64,000 nucleotides of DNA, from assembly GCA_023457435.1 (NCBI GenBank), contig JAEWLS010000027.1:62001-126000 (forward strand), in the 5' to 3' direction. Of this stretch, positions 41,934-55,004 are shown one piece after another (position 1 is the stretch's first letter; each line of letters begins with the position of its first letter). This DNA comes from Pseudomonadota bacterium. Lineage in GTDB: Bacteria > Pseudomonadota > Alphaproteobacteria > Rhizobiales > Rhizobiaceae. The position numbers were made by a program, and so were the translations under genes. The notes below the pieces were generated by a model. That model was not told where the DNA came from and ran no database searches. It worked only from the letters and a program-made list of their open reading frames with translations.

Positions 41934-42626
41934 TCAGCGGCCGATGGTGACCCTGACGGCACCGATGCCGTCGACGCCGCCGGTCAGCACGTCTCCAGGC
42001 TGAACGGGGCCGACACCGGCCGGCGTGCCCGTCATGATGAGGTCGCCCGGCCTGAGCGCCATCGACCGCGAGATCGCCGCGACGAGTTCCGGCACCGACC
42101 AGATCAGCTCCCCGATGCCCGCGTCCTGCTTGATCGTCTCGTTGACGGCGAGCCAGATGCGCCCCGACGACGGATGTCCGGTCTTGTCCGCACGGCGGAT
42201 CGCGCCGATGGGGGCGGATCTGTCGAACCCCTTGGCCCAGTCCCAAGGCCTGCCCGCCTTCTTGGCCTCGGCCTGCAGGTCGCGGCGGGTCAGGTCGATG
42301 CCGACCGCGTAGCCTAAGATGAGCCCTTCCACCTGCGCGGGAGGGACGTCGAAGCCTCCGCCGCCGATAGCGACGACCATCTCTATCTCGTGGTGAAGAT
42401 CGCGGGTTTCGGGCGGATAGGGGATCGTCGCGCCGCTCTCGACAACCGCGTCGGCGGGCTTCGAGAAAAAGAACGGCTTCTCACGGTCGGGGTTTCCGCC
42501 CATCTCGCGCGCGTGTTCGGCATAGTTGCGGCCGACGCAGAAGATGCGCCGCACCGGAAAGCGCGCGGCCTCGCCGTCGATCGCGACCGTGGGGATCGGC
42601 GGCGGCGGAAATGCATATGTCGTCAA
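41934..42626 (-). CDS. Fumarylacetoacetate hydrolase-family protein (fumarylpyruvate hydrolase-like)
   Basis: A 230-residue protein of the short FAH type. It has RRIFCVGRNYAEHAREMGG, FFSKPADAVV, the metal-binding DLHHEIEMVVAIG, GIDLTRRDLQAEAKK and LIMTGTPAGVGPV. Short members next to a zeta-class transferase are often fumarylpyruvate hydrolases of gentisate breakdown, giving fumarate and pyruvate. The TTG at 42626, just past the preceding gene's stop and preceded by GAGGGACGG, starts the protein at the usual TTYAFPPPP. An ATG at 42674 would extend it into the upstream coding sequence. No ring-cleaving dioxygenase is in the window. Confidence 0.85.
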   Translation of the reverse strand: MTTYAFPPPPIPTVAIDGEAARFPVRRIFCVGRNYAEHAREMGGNPDREKPFFFSKPADAVVESGATIPYPPETRDLHHEIEMVVAIGGGGFDVPPAQVEGLILGYAVGIDLTRRDLQAEAKKAGRPWDWAKGFDRSAPIGAIRRADKTGHPSSGRIWLAVNETIKQDAGIGELIWSVPELVAAISRSMALRPGDLIMTGTPAGVGPVQPGDVLTGGVDGIGAVRVTIGR

Positions 42627-42630
42627 GCGA

Positions 42631-44256
<1,626 letters not shown>

Positions 44257-44270
44257 GAGAGGCCTCCGTC

Positions 44271-47882
<3,612 letters not shown>

Positions 47883-47950
47883 GGCAGCTCCGGCTCTACG
47901 TCACTTGCGCTGTCGTCAGGCTGGGGGAAAGTTTGCTCACTGTCAACATA

Positions 47951-48709
47951 TCAGGCCCGGCTCGGCTGAGGCGTGTCGCGCATGCTCTTCCAGACCACGC
48001 CGAGACCGACCAGCAGGAGGGCCACGGCCATGTATTGGCCCGGCGTAAACCCGAGATAGAGACGGTCGGCAACTCGCAGAAAGTCGAGCCCGAAGCGGAC
48101 CGGCGCGTAAAGCACGCAGACGATCCCGAGCACCATCCCGGCCGGCATCTTTGCGCGTGGAAGCGAGAACACGACCGCCAGCATGAAGATGGTGTAGAAC
48201 CATTCGTAGAGCCCGAGATCGTGGCGCGGTCCGTCCGGAAAGCGCACGCCGAGCGGGAACTGCGTCGGCAGCCCAGGATGGTCGTGCACGATCGAGCAGC
48301 CCATCCGCCCGAAGAACCAGCCGACCAGCAGGCCGACGATGAAGCAGTCGAGGTAGGCGAGGATCGGCTTCTTCTTGAGCCACAGATAGCCAAGAACGCC
48401 GATCGCGCCGCCGAGGAAGCCGCCGAAGGAAGACATGTTCTTCCAGAACTGCAGGAGAAGCAGGGGGTTCGCCCAGGCCTGCTCGGGGAAATAGAACGCC
48501 ACCGCCACGAACGAGGCCATCGGGAAGCCGATGAGCAGGCCCCACATTCCCGCGCTCTCGACCACCTTGGGGTCGAGGGATCGCAGCCGCGCCTCTCGGA
48601 CCGCAATCTGCCAGCCGAGCGCGCAGCCTATCACCACGAGGACGCCGAACGGCTGGATGACGAGCCATCCGCCGATGTCGAGCGGCGGGATGTGGATGTA
48701 TGGCAGCAA
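47951..48709 (-). CDS. Divergent prolipoprotein diacylglyceryl transferase (Lgt) paralogue
   Basis: A 252-residue protein with about seven membrane helices and the Lgt layout, including IPPLDIGGWLVIQPFGVLVV and FGGFLGGAIG. The Lgt signature is altered: GRMGCSIVHDHPG stands where GRxGNFINxE(xx)G is usual, so the conserved Asn is a Cys or Ser and the Glu is gone. PVRFGLDFLR matches the late RF...EF region loosely. Lgt moves diacylglycerol from phosphatidylglycerol to the cysteine of lipoproteins. This copy may act on another substrate or be impaired. The start is a TTG with GGAG at good spacing; no ATG serves. It stands alone between the activase operon and a divergent ABC operon. Confidence 0.75.
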   Translation of the reverse strand: MLPYIHIPPLDIGGWLVIQPFGVLVVIGCALGWQIAVREARLRSLDPKVVESAGMWGLLIGFPMASFVAVAFYFPEQAWANPLLLLQFWKNMSSFGGFLGGAIGVLGYLWLKKKPILAYLDCFIVGLLVGWFFGRMGCSIVHDHPGLPTQFPLGVRFPDGPRHDLGLYEWFYTIFMLAVVFSLPRAKMPAGMVLGIVCVLYAPVRFGLDFLRVADRLYLGFTPGQYMAVALLLVGLGVVWKSMRDTPQPSRA

Positions 48710-48850
48710 GACGCGCTCCGCGTTTTCGTGTCAGCTTAGCGAAATTCGCGGGCGATCACAGTGCGATAGACAAGGCATCCGGGGATGACGCCTGGCAGCA
48801 ACCGCATTTTTCTGCGCAATGCTCGCGCTGCAGCCATTCCATTTCTCGAT

Positions 48851-48879
48851 TTGGCCCTATCGCCGGTCGACAATAGGAT
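48851..48879 (+). promoter_or_regulatory. Possible promoter for the peptide-type ABC operon
   Basis: TTGGCC at 48851-48856, a 17-bp spacer, and TAGGAT at 48874-48879, 60 bp upstream of the binding-protein ATG. Both boxes are moderate matches. It is the best pair I found in this 230-bp divergent spacer, which otherwise shows no repeat or gene. Confidence 0.3.
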
Positions 48880-48939
48880 GGATTTTTCAGTCGGCCGGCG
48901 TCCCGCTGCCTCGGATCGCCACCACCCAGGAGTTTCGAC

Positions 48940-50544
48940 ATGACCGCGATCACCCTTACCCGGCGCTCCTTGCTGACTGGCACGGCGCTGTTGCTTGCCT
49001 CTACGGCGTTGCCGTCCTTCGCCTTTGCACAGTCCGGCAAGCGGCTGATCGTCGCCGCGGATTCGGAGCCGAAGAACCTCAACCCGGCCATCGTCGCGTC
49101 CAACGGCGTATTCTTCGTCGCATCGAAGGTGATCGAGCCTCTCGCCGAAGCGTCCTTCGACGGCAAGGACGGGCTGGAGCCGCGCCTTGCGACGTCCTGG
49201 GAAGGTTCGGCGGACGGGTTGTCGGCAACGTTCAAGCTGCGCGAGGGCGTCACCTGGCACGATGGCCAGCCGTTCACGTCCGCCGACGTCGCGTTCTCGG
49301 CACTCAACGTGTGGAAGAAGCTGCAGAACCTCGGCCGGCTGATCTTCGCCAACCTCGAAGCGGTCGATACGCCGGACGCGCATACGGCGGTGTTCAAGTT
49401 CTCCAAGCCGACGCCGTTCCAGCTTGTCCGCAATGCGCTGCCGGCGGTGACGGCGGTGGTTGCGAAGCATGTCTTCGAGGGCGAGGCGGACATCGCCGCG
49501 AGCCCAAAGAACAACCAGCTGGTCGGCACGGGTCCGTTCAAGTTCGCGGAGCACCAGCCCGGCCAGTACTATCGACTAGTGAAGAACGAGAACTACTGGG
49601 GCGAGGGGCTGCCGAAGGTCGACGAGATCGTCTACCGCGTGCTTCCGGACCGTGCTGCGGCGGCGGGCGCGCTCGAGGCCGACGAGATTCAGCTCGCGGC
49701 CTTCAGCCAGGTTCCGCTCACCGATCTCGACCGGATTTCCAAGGTTCCCGGCATCAAGGTATACTCGAAGGGCTATGAAGGCCTGACCTATCAGCTCGTC
49801 GTCGAGATCAACCATCGCCGCAAGGAGCTTGCCGACCTCAAGGTGAGGCAGGCGATCGCGCACGCTATCGACAAGGATTTCGTCGTCAAGACGATCTTCC
49901 TCGGCTATGCGCAGGCGGCCACAGGAATCGTGCCGAAGAACGCGCCGGAATTCTATGACGCTTCGGTGCCGGCATACGAGTTCAGCGTCGAGAAGGCCAA
50001 CGCCCTGCTCGACGAGGCTGGGTACCCGAAGGGGGCAAACGGCACGCGCTTCCAGCTCAAGCTGCTGCCGGCGCCATACTTTTCCGAGACGCGCCAGTTC
50101 GGCGACTATCTGCGCCAGGCGCTGGCCGCGGTCGGCATCGACGCGCAGGTGGTCAACAACGATTCCGCCGCGCACCAGAAGGCCGTCTACACCGACCACG
50201 ATTTCGACCTTGCGGTGGCGCCTCCGGTGTTCCGCGGCGATCCGGCGATCTCGACGACGATCCTGGTCAAGAGCGGCACTCCAGCCGGCGTCCCGTTCTC
50301 CAACCAGGGCGGCTTCGCCGACGCGGAAATCGACGGGCTGATCGACAAGGCCTCGACGACGATCGATGTGGCCGCGCGGACCCAGCTGTTCAAGGACTTC
50401 CAGCGTCAGGTCGCAGAGAAGCTGCCGCTGATCAACGTCGCCGAGTGGGGCTTCATCACCGTGGCGCGCGACAGTGTGAAGAACGTGTCCGACAACCCGC
50501 GTTGGGCCGTCTCCAACTGGGCGGATGTCGAACTGGAATCGTGA
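48940..50544 (+). CDS. Peptide/nickel-type ABC transporter substrate-binding protein (family 5)
   Basis: A 534-residue binding protein of SBP family 5. The N-terminus TLTRRSLLTGTALLLASTAL has a twin-arginine motif, so Tat export is likely, with cleavage near SFAFAQ. The mature protein has EPKNLNPAIVASNGVFFVAS, LEPRLATSWEGSADG and the hallmark TFKLREGVTWHDGQPFTSAD. Ligands in the family include di- and oligopeptides, nickel, opines and sugars. GGAG precedes the ATG. It leads a six-gene operon that also encodes two permeases, two ATPases and an aminotransferase. An imperfect hairpin follows the stop. Confidence 0.93.
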   Translation: MTAITLTRRSLLTGTALLLASTALPSFAFAQSGKRLIVAADSEPKNLNPAIVASNGVFFVASKVIEPLAEASFDGKDGLEPRLATSWEGSADGLSATFKLREGVTWHDGQPFTSADVAFSALNVWKKLQNLGRLIFANLEAVDTPDAHTAVFKFSKPTPFQLVRNALPAVTAVVAKHVFEGEADIAASPKNNQLVGTGPFKFAEHQPGQYYRLVKNENYWGEGLPKVDEIVYRVLPDRAAAAGALEADEIQLAAFSQVPLTDLDRISKVPGIKVYSKGYEGLTYQLVVEINHRRKELADLKVRQAIAHAIDKDFVVKTIFLGYAQAATGIVPKNAPEFYDASVPAYEFSVEKANALLDEAGYPKGANGTRFQLKLLPAPYFSETRQFGDYLRQALAAVGIDAQVVNNDSAAHQKAVYTDHDFDLAVAPPVFRGDPAISTTILVKSGTPAGVPFSNQGGFADAEIDGLIDKASTTIDVAARTQLFKDFQRQVAEKLPLINVAEWGFITVARDSVKNVSDNPRWAVSNWADVELES

Positions 50545-50545
50545 T

Positions 50546-50570
50546 AGGTCGGGGGACCGATCCCGGACCT
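50546..50570 (+). repeat. Imperfect intercistronic hairpin after the family 5 binding-protein gene
   Basis: AGGTC at 50546-50550 pairs with GACCT at 50566-50570. After one G-G mismatch, GGG at 50552-50554 pairs with CCC at 50562-50564. No T-run follows. Its position right after a binding-protein gene matches the hairpins at 7159 and 14964. Confidence 0.4.
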
Positions 50571-50574
50571 CATC

Positions 50575-51564
50575 ATGCAACGTGCATTGCGACTTCTGAG
50601 ACGGCGGCTGATCAGCAGCATCCCGGTGCTGCTGATCGTCGTCGTCGGCACGTTCTTCCTCCTCGAGGCCGCGCCCGGCGACGCCGTCGACGCCTATCTG
50701 CTCACCGTAGGCACCAGCGACCCGGCACTTGTGCAGCAGCTGCGCGAAGCCTACGGGCTCGATCAGTCGGCGGGCTCCCGGCTCTGGCTCTACGTCACCT
50801 CCCTCATCACCGGCGATCTCGGCATGTCCGTTCTCTTCGGCCGGCCGATCCTCGACGTGATCCTCGAGCGTCTGCCCAACACGCTGTGGCTCATGGGCAG
50901 CGCTGTCGCGCTGTCGTTCAGCCTCGGGACCGCGCTCGGCATCGTCGCCGGCAGCCGGCCCGGCAGCTTGCGCGACAGGCTGCTATCGTTCGGCTCGCTG
51001 GCGCTCTACGCCGTGCCGAGCTTCTGGCTCGGGCTCGTGCTCTCCGTCGTGTTCGCGGTCCAGCTTCGGTGGTTTCCGACCGCCGGCATCGAGACGATCG
51101 CGTCGGGCAAATCCGGCATCGCGCGTGCGCTCGACATCGCCCGCCATCTCGTCCTGCCGGTGGGGGCGCTTGGCTTCATCTACCTGGCTCTGTTCCTGCG
51201 CATGATGCGCTCCGGCATGGCAGAGGTCTGGCATCTCGATTTCGTGCTAGCGGCCCGCGCCAAGGGCCTATCCCGCTCTCGGATCGTGCTCCGCCACGTG
51301 GCGCGCAACGCGCTGCTTCCGCTCGTCACCATGCTCGGTCTGCAGGCTGCGGCGATGATCGGCGGCAGCGTCGTCATCGAGAGCGTGTTCGCAATACCCG
51401 GCTTCGGACGGCTTGCCGCCGAGGCGGTCGCTGGACGCGACGCCCCACTGCTCATAGGCATCATCGTCGTCTCGGCACTGCTGGTGATTGTCGTCAACCT
51501 GCTGGTCGATATCGTCTACGCGCTGCTCGATCCGCGCGTCGGCGCATCGGAAGCCTCGGCATGA
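50575..51564 (+). CDS. DppB-type ABC transporter permease
   Basis: A 329-residue permease with about six helices. It starts ALRLLRRRLISSIPVLLIVV and has the long first periplasmic loop with APGDAVDAYLLTVGTSDPAL, typical of DppB. The coupling EAA region is DFVLAARAKGLSRSRIVLRHVARNALLP-like and lies near residues 225-250. It forms the channel with the DppC-type partner, whose ATG overlaps its stop (ATGA). Confidence 0.93.
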   Translation: MQRALRLLRRRLISSIPVLLIVVVGTFFLLEAAPGDAVDAYLLTVGTSDPALVQQLREAYGLDQSAGSRLWLYVTSLITGDLGMSVLFGRPILDVILERLPNTLWLMGSAVALSFSLGTALGIVAGSRPGSLRDRLLSFGSLALYAVPSFWLGLVLSVVFAVQLRWFPTAGIETIASGKSGIARALDIARHLVLPVGALGFIYLALFLRMMRSGMAEVWHLDFVLAARAKGLSRSRIVLRHVARNALLPLVTMLGLQAAAMIGGSVVIESVFAIPGFGRLAAEAVAGRDAPLLIGIIVVSALLVIVVNLLVDIVYALLDPRVGASEASA

Positions 51565-52391
51565 GCTTCGTCGCACGGCTGCTGCGCTCCCCGGAGGGTC
51601 TGGCGGGGCTTCTGTTGCTGGCGCTGCCCGTGGTGGCGGCGCTGACCGCGGATTTCTTCTTTCCAGCCGACCCGCTTTCGATCGCGGGGCCAGCCCTGCT
51701 TCAGCCGTTCGCCGACCCGGCTCATCCGCTCGGAACGGATCGCCTTGGCCGCGACGTTCTTGCCGGCCTGATCCATGGCTCCCGCGCCTCACTCGTCGTC
51801 GGCATCGCGACCGCGCTGGTGGCCCTGATCGCCGGAGCGCTCATCGGCACGATAGCCGGATTCGCCGGAGGGATTGTCGACGAAGCGCTGATGCGGGTGG
51901 TAGACGCCTTCCAGATCGTGCCCTCGCTGCTACTGGCGCTCGCCTTCGTCAGCGTGACTGGCGCGTCGCTATCCGTGGTGGTCCTGGCAATCGCGCTCGG
52001 CGCATGGACCGGTCCGGCCCGGTTGGCGCGCGCGGAGGTACTGTCGATCCGTGAACGCGACTATGTGGCGTCGGCGCGCGTCGTCGGCATGCACCCCGCG
52101 GAGATCGCCCTGCGGCAGGTGCTCCCCAATGCGCTTCCGCCGGTACTGGCCCTCTCGTCCGTCATCGTCGCCAACGCGATCCTGATCGAGGCGGCGCTGT
52201 CCTTTCTCGGGCTCGGCGACCCGAACACGGTGACCTGGGGTTCGATGATCGCCGAAGGGCGCAATGTGCTGCGCTCGGCCCCGTTCCTGTCGCTCGTGCC
52301 CGGTGCCGGCTTGGTGGTCACCGTTCTCGGCGTCTACCTGCTCTCGGAGGGCGTCACCGAAGCGGTCGCCGCGCGCGGGAGCCGCGCATGA
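51561..52391 (+). CDS. DppC-type ABC transporter permease
   Basis: A 276-residue permease. The family segment HPLGTDRLGRDVLAGLIHG lies near residue 50. Helices follow, with the coupling region RERDYVASARVVGMHPAEIA near 165-185 and the late SFLGLGDPNTVTWGSMIAEG. All are typical of DppC. Its start overlaps the dppB-type stop and its stop overlaps the next start, each by 4 bases. The reading frame continues far upstream without stops, but the ATG at 51561 is the true start. Confidence 0.93.
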   Translation: MSFVARLLRSPEGLAGLLLLALPVVAALTADFFFPADPLSIAGPALLQPFADPAHPLGTDRLGRDVLAGLIHGSRASLVVGIATALVALIAGALIGTIAGFAGGIVDEALMRVVDAFQIVPSLLLALAFVSVTGASLSVVVLAIALGAWTGPARLARAEVLSIRERDYVASARVVGMHPAEIALRQVLPNALPPVLALSSVIVANAILIEAALSFLGLGDPNTVTWGSMIAEGRNVLRSAPFLSLVPGAGLVVTVLGVYLLSEGVTEAVAARGSRA

Positions 52392-53161
52392 GCGCCGCGA
52401 TCGCCACATTGCGCGACCTCACGGTCACCTACGCCGGCGCCGCGCATCCCGCGCTCGACCGTGTCAGCCTCGACATTGCCTCCGGCGAGCGTCTGGCGAT
52501 CATCGGCGAGAGCGGCTCAGGCAAGAGCACGCTCGCGCTGGCGCTTGCGGGGCTGCTGCCGCCGCGCGCCATCGTTGCGGGAAGCATCGACTGGGAGGGC
52601 GCGAGGCCCGTTCCCGGCCGCGACATCGGCTTCGTCTTTCAGGACGCGAGCGCCAGCCTGAACCCGGTGCTGCGCATCGGCGAGCAGGTGGCGGAAGTGC
52701 TGGTGCGCCATGCGGGCTCGAGCTGGCGCGAGGCGGAGAGTGAAGCCGTCGCGCTGCTCGCACGCGTCAAACTGCCGGAACCCGAGCGCATCGCGCATGC
52801 CTTTCCGCACCAGCTGTCCGGCGGGCAGCGGCAGCGCGTGGCGATCGCAGCGGCGATTGCGGCCAGACCCAGGCTCTTGATAGCCGACGAGCCCACCAGC
52901 GCGCTCGACACCATCGTTCAGGCCGAAATCGTCGCGCTGCTCAACGCGCTGGTGCGCGAGGCCGAAGCGACGCTGCTGTTCATCACCCACGATATCGCCC
53001 TTGCATCGAGCTTTGCCGACCGCGTCGCGGTGTTCCACGACGCCAGGCTAGTGGAGGCCGGCGATACGCAGACCCTGCTGTCGTCGCCGCGCCAGGACTA
53101 CACGCGGCGTCTCATCGCCAGCCACATCGACCTTTCCACTCCGCCGTTGGTAGCGGCATGA
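52388..53161 (+). CDS. DppD-type ABC transporter ATP-binding protein
   Basis: A 257-residue ATPase. Walker A is IIGESGSGKSTLALAL, the signature is LSGGQRQRVAIA and Walker B is LLIADEPTSALD. It lacks the long C-terminal extension with cysteines seen in many DppD proteins (about 330 residues), so it is a compact version and an iron-sulfur cluster is unlikely. It pairs with the next ATPase. Start and stop each overlap a neighbour by 4 bases. Confidence 0.92.
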   Translation: MSAAIATLRDLTVTYAGAAHPALDRVSLDIASGERLAIIGESGSGKSTLALALAGLLPPRAIVAGSIDWEGARPVPGRDIGFVFQDASASLNPVLRIGEQVAEVLVRHAGSSWREAESEAVALLARVKLPEPERIAHAFPHQLSGGQRQRVAIAAAIAARPRLLIADEPTSALDTIVQAEIVALLNALVREAEATLLFITHDIALASSFADRVAVFHDARLVEAGDTQTLLSSPRQDYTRRLIASHIDLSTPPLVAA

Positions 53162-53937
53162 GCGCGCTTCTTGACATGTCAGGCGTGTCGAAGACGTTTT
53201 CCTCCGGAGGGCGGCGCGTAGTGGCGCTCGACAATGTCTCCGTCTCGCTCGAAAGAGGGCGCACGCTCGGTCTCGTGGGTCCGTCCGGCAGCGGCAAGAG
53301 CACGCTGGCGCGTATCATCCTGCGGCTGACCGAGCCGGATTCCGGCGCCATCTCCTTCGCCGGAAGCGACCTGCGGACGTTGTCGGGCGGGACGCTCCGA
53401 ACCATGCGGCGGCGCATGCAGATGGTCTTTCAGGACCCGCTCGCGGCGTTCAACCCGCGAGCCACGGTTGGCGAGGCGATTGCTGATCCGCTGCGCATCC
53501 ATCGCATCGTTGACCGTGCCGGCCGCCCCCGCGCCGTCGCGACTCTTCTCGAGCGTGTCGGCCTGCCGGCCGCGCTTGCAGAACGCAGCGTACGGGACGT
53601 TTCCGGCGGCCAGCGGCAACGCGTCGCCATCGCGCGCGCAATCGCAACGAACCCCGACCTGATCGTGCTCGACGAGGCGGTGTCGGCGCTCGACGTGACC
53701 GTGCGCGGGCAGGTGCTCGAGCTGCTGGTGTCCCTGCAGCGAGAGACCGGCGCGGCCTACGTTTTCGTTAGCCACGATCTCGCGGTGGTACGCGCGATTT
53801 CGCACGAGGTTGCCATCATTGAACGCGGACGGATCGTCGAGTCCGGCCCGGCCGGCGAGGTCGTCTCCGCGCCGCGATCCGATGCCGGCAAGGCGCTTGT
53901 GGCTGCCGTGCCGAAACTCGTGACTTCAAGGATGTGA
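53158..53937 (+). CDS. DppF-type ABC transporter ATP-binding protein
   Basis: A 259-residue ATPase. Walker A is LVGPSGSGKSTLARII, with FQDPLAAFNPRATVGEAI typical of DppF. The signature is VSGGQRQRVAIARAI and Walker B is LIVLDEAVSALD. Like its partner it is shorter than usual. Its stop overlaps the start of the aminotransferase gene (TGATG), which ties transport to metabolism of the imported compound. Confidence 0.93.
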   Translation: MSALLDMSGVSKTFSSGGRRVVALDNVSVSLERGRTLGLVGPSGSGKSTLARIILRLTEPDSGAISFAGSDLRTLSGGTLRTMRRRMQMVFQDPLAAFNPRATVGEAIADPLRIHRIVDRAGRPRAVATLLERVGLPAALAERSVRDVSGGQRQRVAIARAIATNPDLIVLDEAVSALDVTVRGQVLELLVSLQRETGAAYVFVSHDLAVVRAISHEVAIIERGRIVESGPAGEVVSAPRSDAGKALVAAVPKLVTSRM

Positions 53938-55004
53938 TGATGGCCGGATTCGATCCGAGAGCGTTGCTCGACGTGCCCCCGTTCCCTTCTGACCGCTATG
54001 CCAGGCTTGCCGACCGGCTTGCCGCGATTGTCGGCACGAAATCCGACGTGCTCCTCGTCCAGGGCGAAGCCATTGTCGCGCTGGAGGCTTCGGCGACAAG
54101 CCTCGCACGGCCGGGCCTGAAGGCGCTCAACATCGTTACCAGTCCTTACGGCACGATGTATGGCAGCTGGCTCAGACGGGGCGGTGCGGACGTCACCGAT
54201 CTTTATGCTCAGCCCGGTATGCCGATCGAAGCCGCCGCGGCAGAGAACGCCTTCGGAATCGGCGACTTCGATCTCGTGGCGCTGGTGCACGCTGAGTCCG
54301 CCACCGGCATTCTCAATCCGCTCCCGGAGATCGCCACTCTAGCCAGGGCGCGCGGCGCGCTCCTGGTCGTCGATGCCGTGGCCTCGGCGGGCGGGCATGC
54401 CCTCGACGTCGATCGTCTGGGGATCGACATCTGCGCGATCGGCCCGCAGAAGTCTTTGGGCGGTCCTGCCGGTATCTCGGCACTCACGGTCAGCCCCGCC
54501 GCATGGAGGGCGCTCGAACGGACGGGTGCGCCAACCGGATCGGTGCTTTCGCTTCTTGACCACAAGCGGCTTTGGCTCGATTCGGGGCGCGGTGCGCTGC
54601 CGGGGATGCCGTCGGCGCTTGAGTGGCACGCGCTGTCGGCCGCACTGGACCGGTTCGAGGCCGAGGGCATCGATGCTGCGGTGGCCCGCCACGCGGTCGC
54701 AGGCAAGGCCACGCGCGCCGCCGTACGCGCGTTGGGCCTGCCGCTGTGGATCGCCGACGATGCGAAAGCCTCAAACCTCGTCACCGTCGTGCGCGATGCC
54801 GAAGCCGTCGTGAGCCGTCCCGCAATTGCGGAGGCCGGCATAGACCCGGCCGTCGGCGTCGCGGGGCTGATCAGGCTCAATCACACCGGCGAGCGCGCGC
54901 GTCGGCCGGCGGTGGAGGCGATGATCGATGCGTTGTGCTCGGCGCTCGGCTCGAAGCCGGACGCGGCGCGCGCAGCCATCGCGGCCGCATACGAGGGCGG
55001 CTGA
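53937..55004 (+). CDS. Class V PLP-dependent aminotransferase (pyridoxamine-pyruvate/alanine-glyoxylate type)
   Basis: A 355-residue PLP enzyme. The phosphate-binding area is NIVTSPYGTMYGSWLR, the substrate strand is LVALVHAESATGILNPL, the cofactor Asp is in LVVDAVASAGGHALD and the Schiff-base Lys172 lies in IGPQKSLGGPAG. The overall pattern resembles pyridoxamine-pyruvate and serine/alanine-glyoxylate aminotransferases. It is translationally coupled to the last transporter gene; the ATG at 53937 is preferred over a GTG at 53934 and an ATG at 53940. It likely deaminates the imported amine or amino acid, or a product of it. Substrate unknown. Confidence 0.85.
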   Translation: MMAGFDPRALLDVPPFPSDRYARLADRLAAIVGTKSDVLLVQGEAIVALEASATSLARPGLKALNIVTSPYGTMYGSWLRRGGADVTDLYAQPGMPIEAAAAENAFGIGDFDLVALVHAESATGILNPLPEIATLARARGALLVVDAVASAGGHALDVDRLGIDICAIGPQKSLGGPAGISALTVSPAAWRALERTGAPTGSVLSLLDHKRLWLDSGRGALPGMPSALEWHALSAALDRFEAEGIDAAVARHAVAGKATRAAVRALGLPLWIADDAKASNLVTVVRDAEAVVSRPAIAEAGIDPAVGVAGLIRLNHTGERARRPAVEAMIDALCSALGSKPDAARAAIAAAYEGG

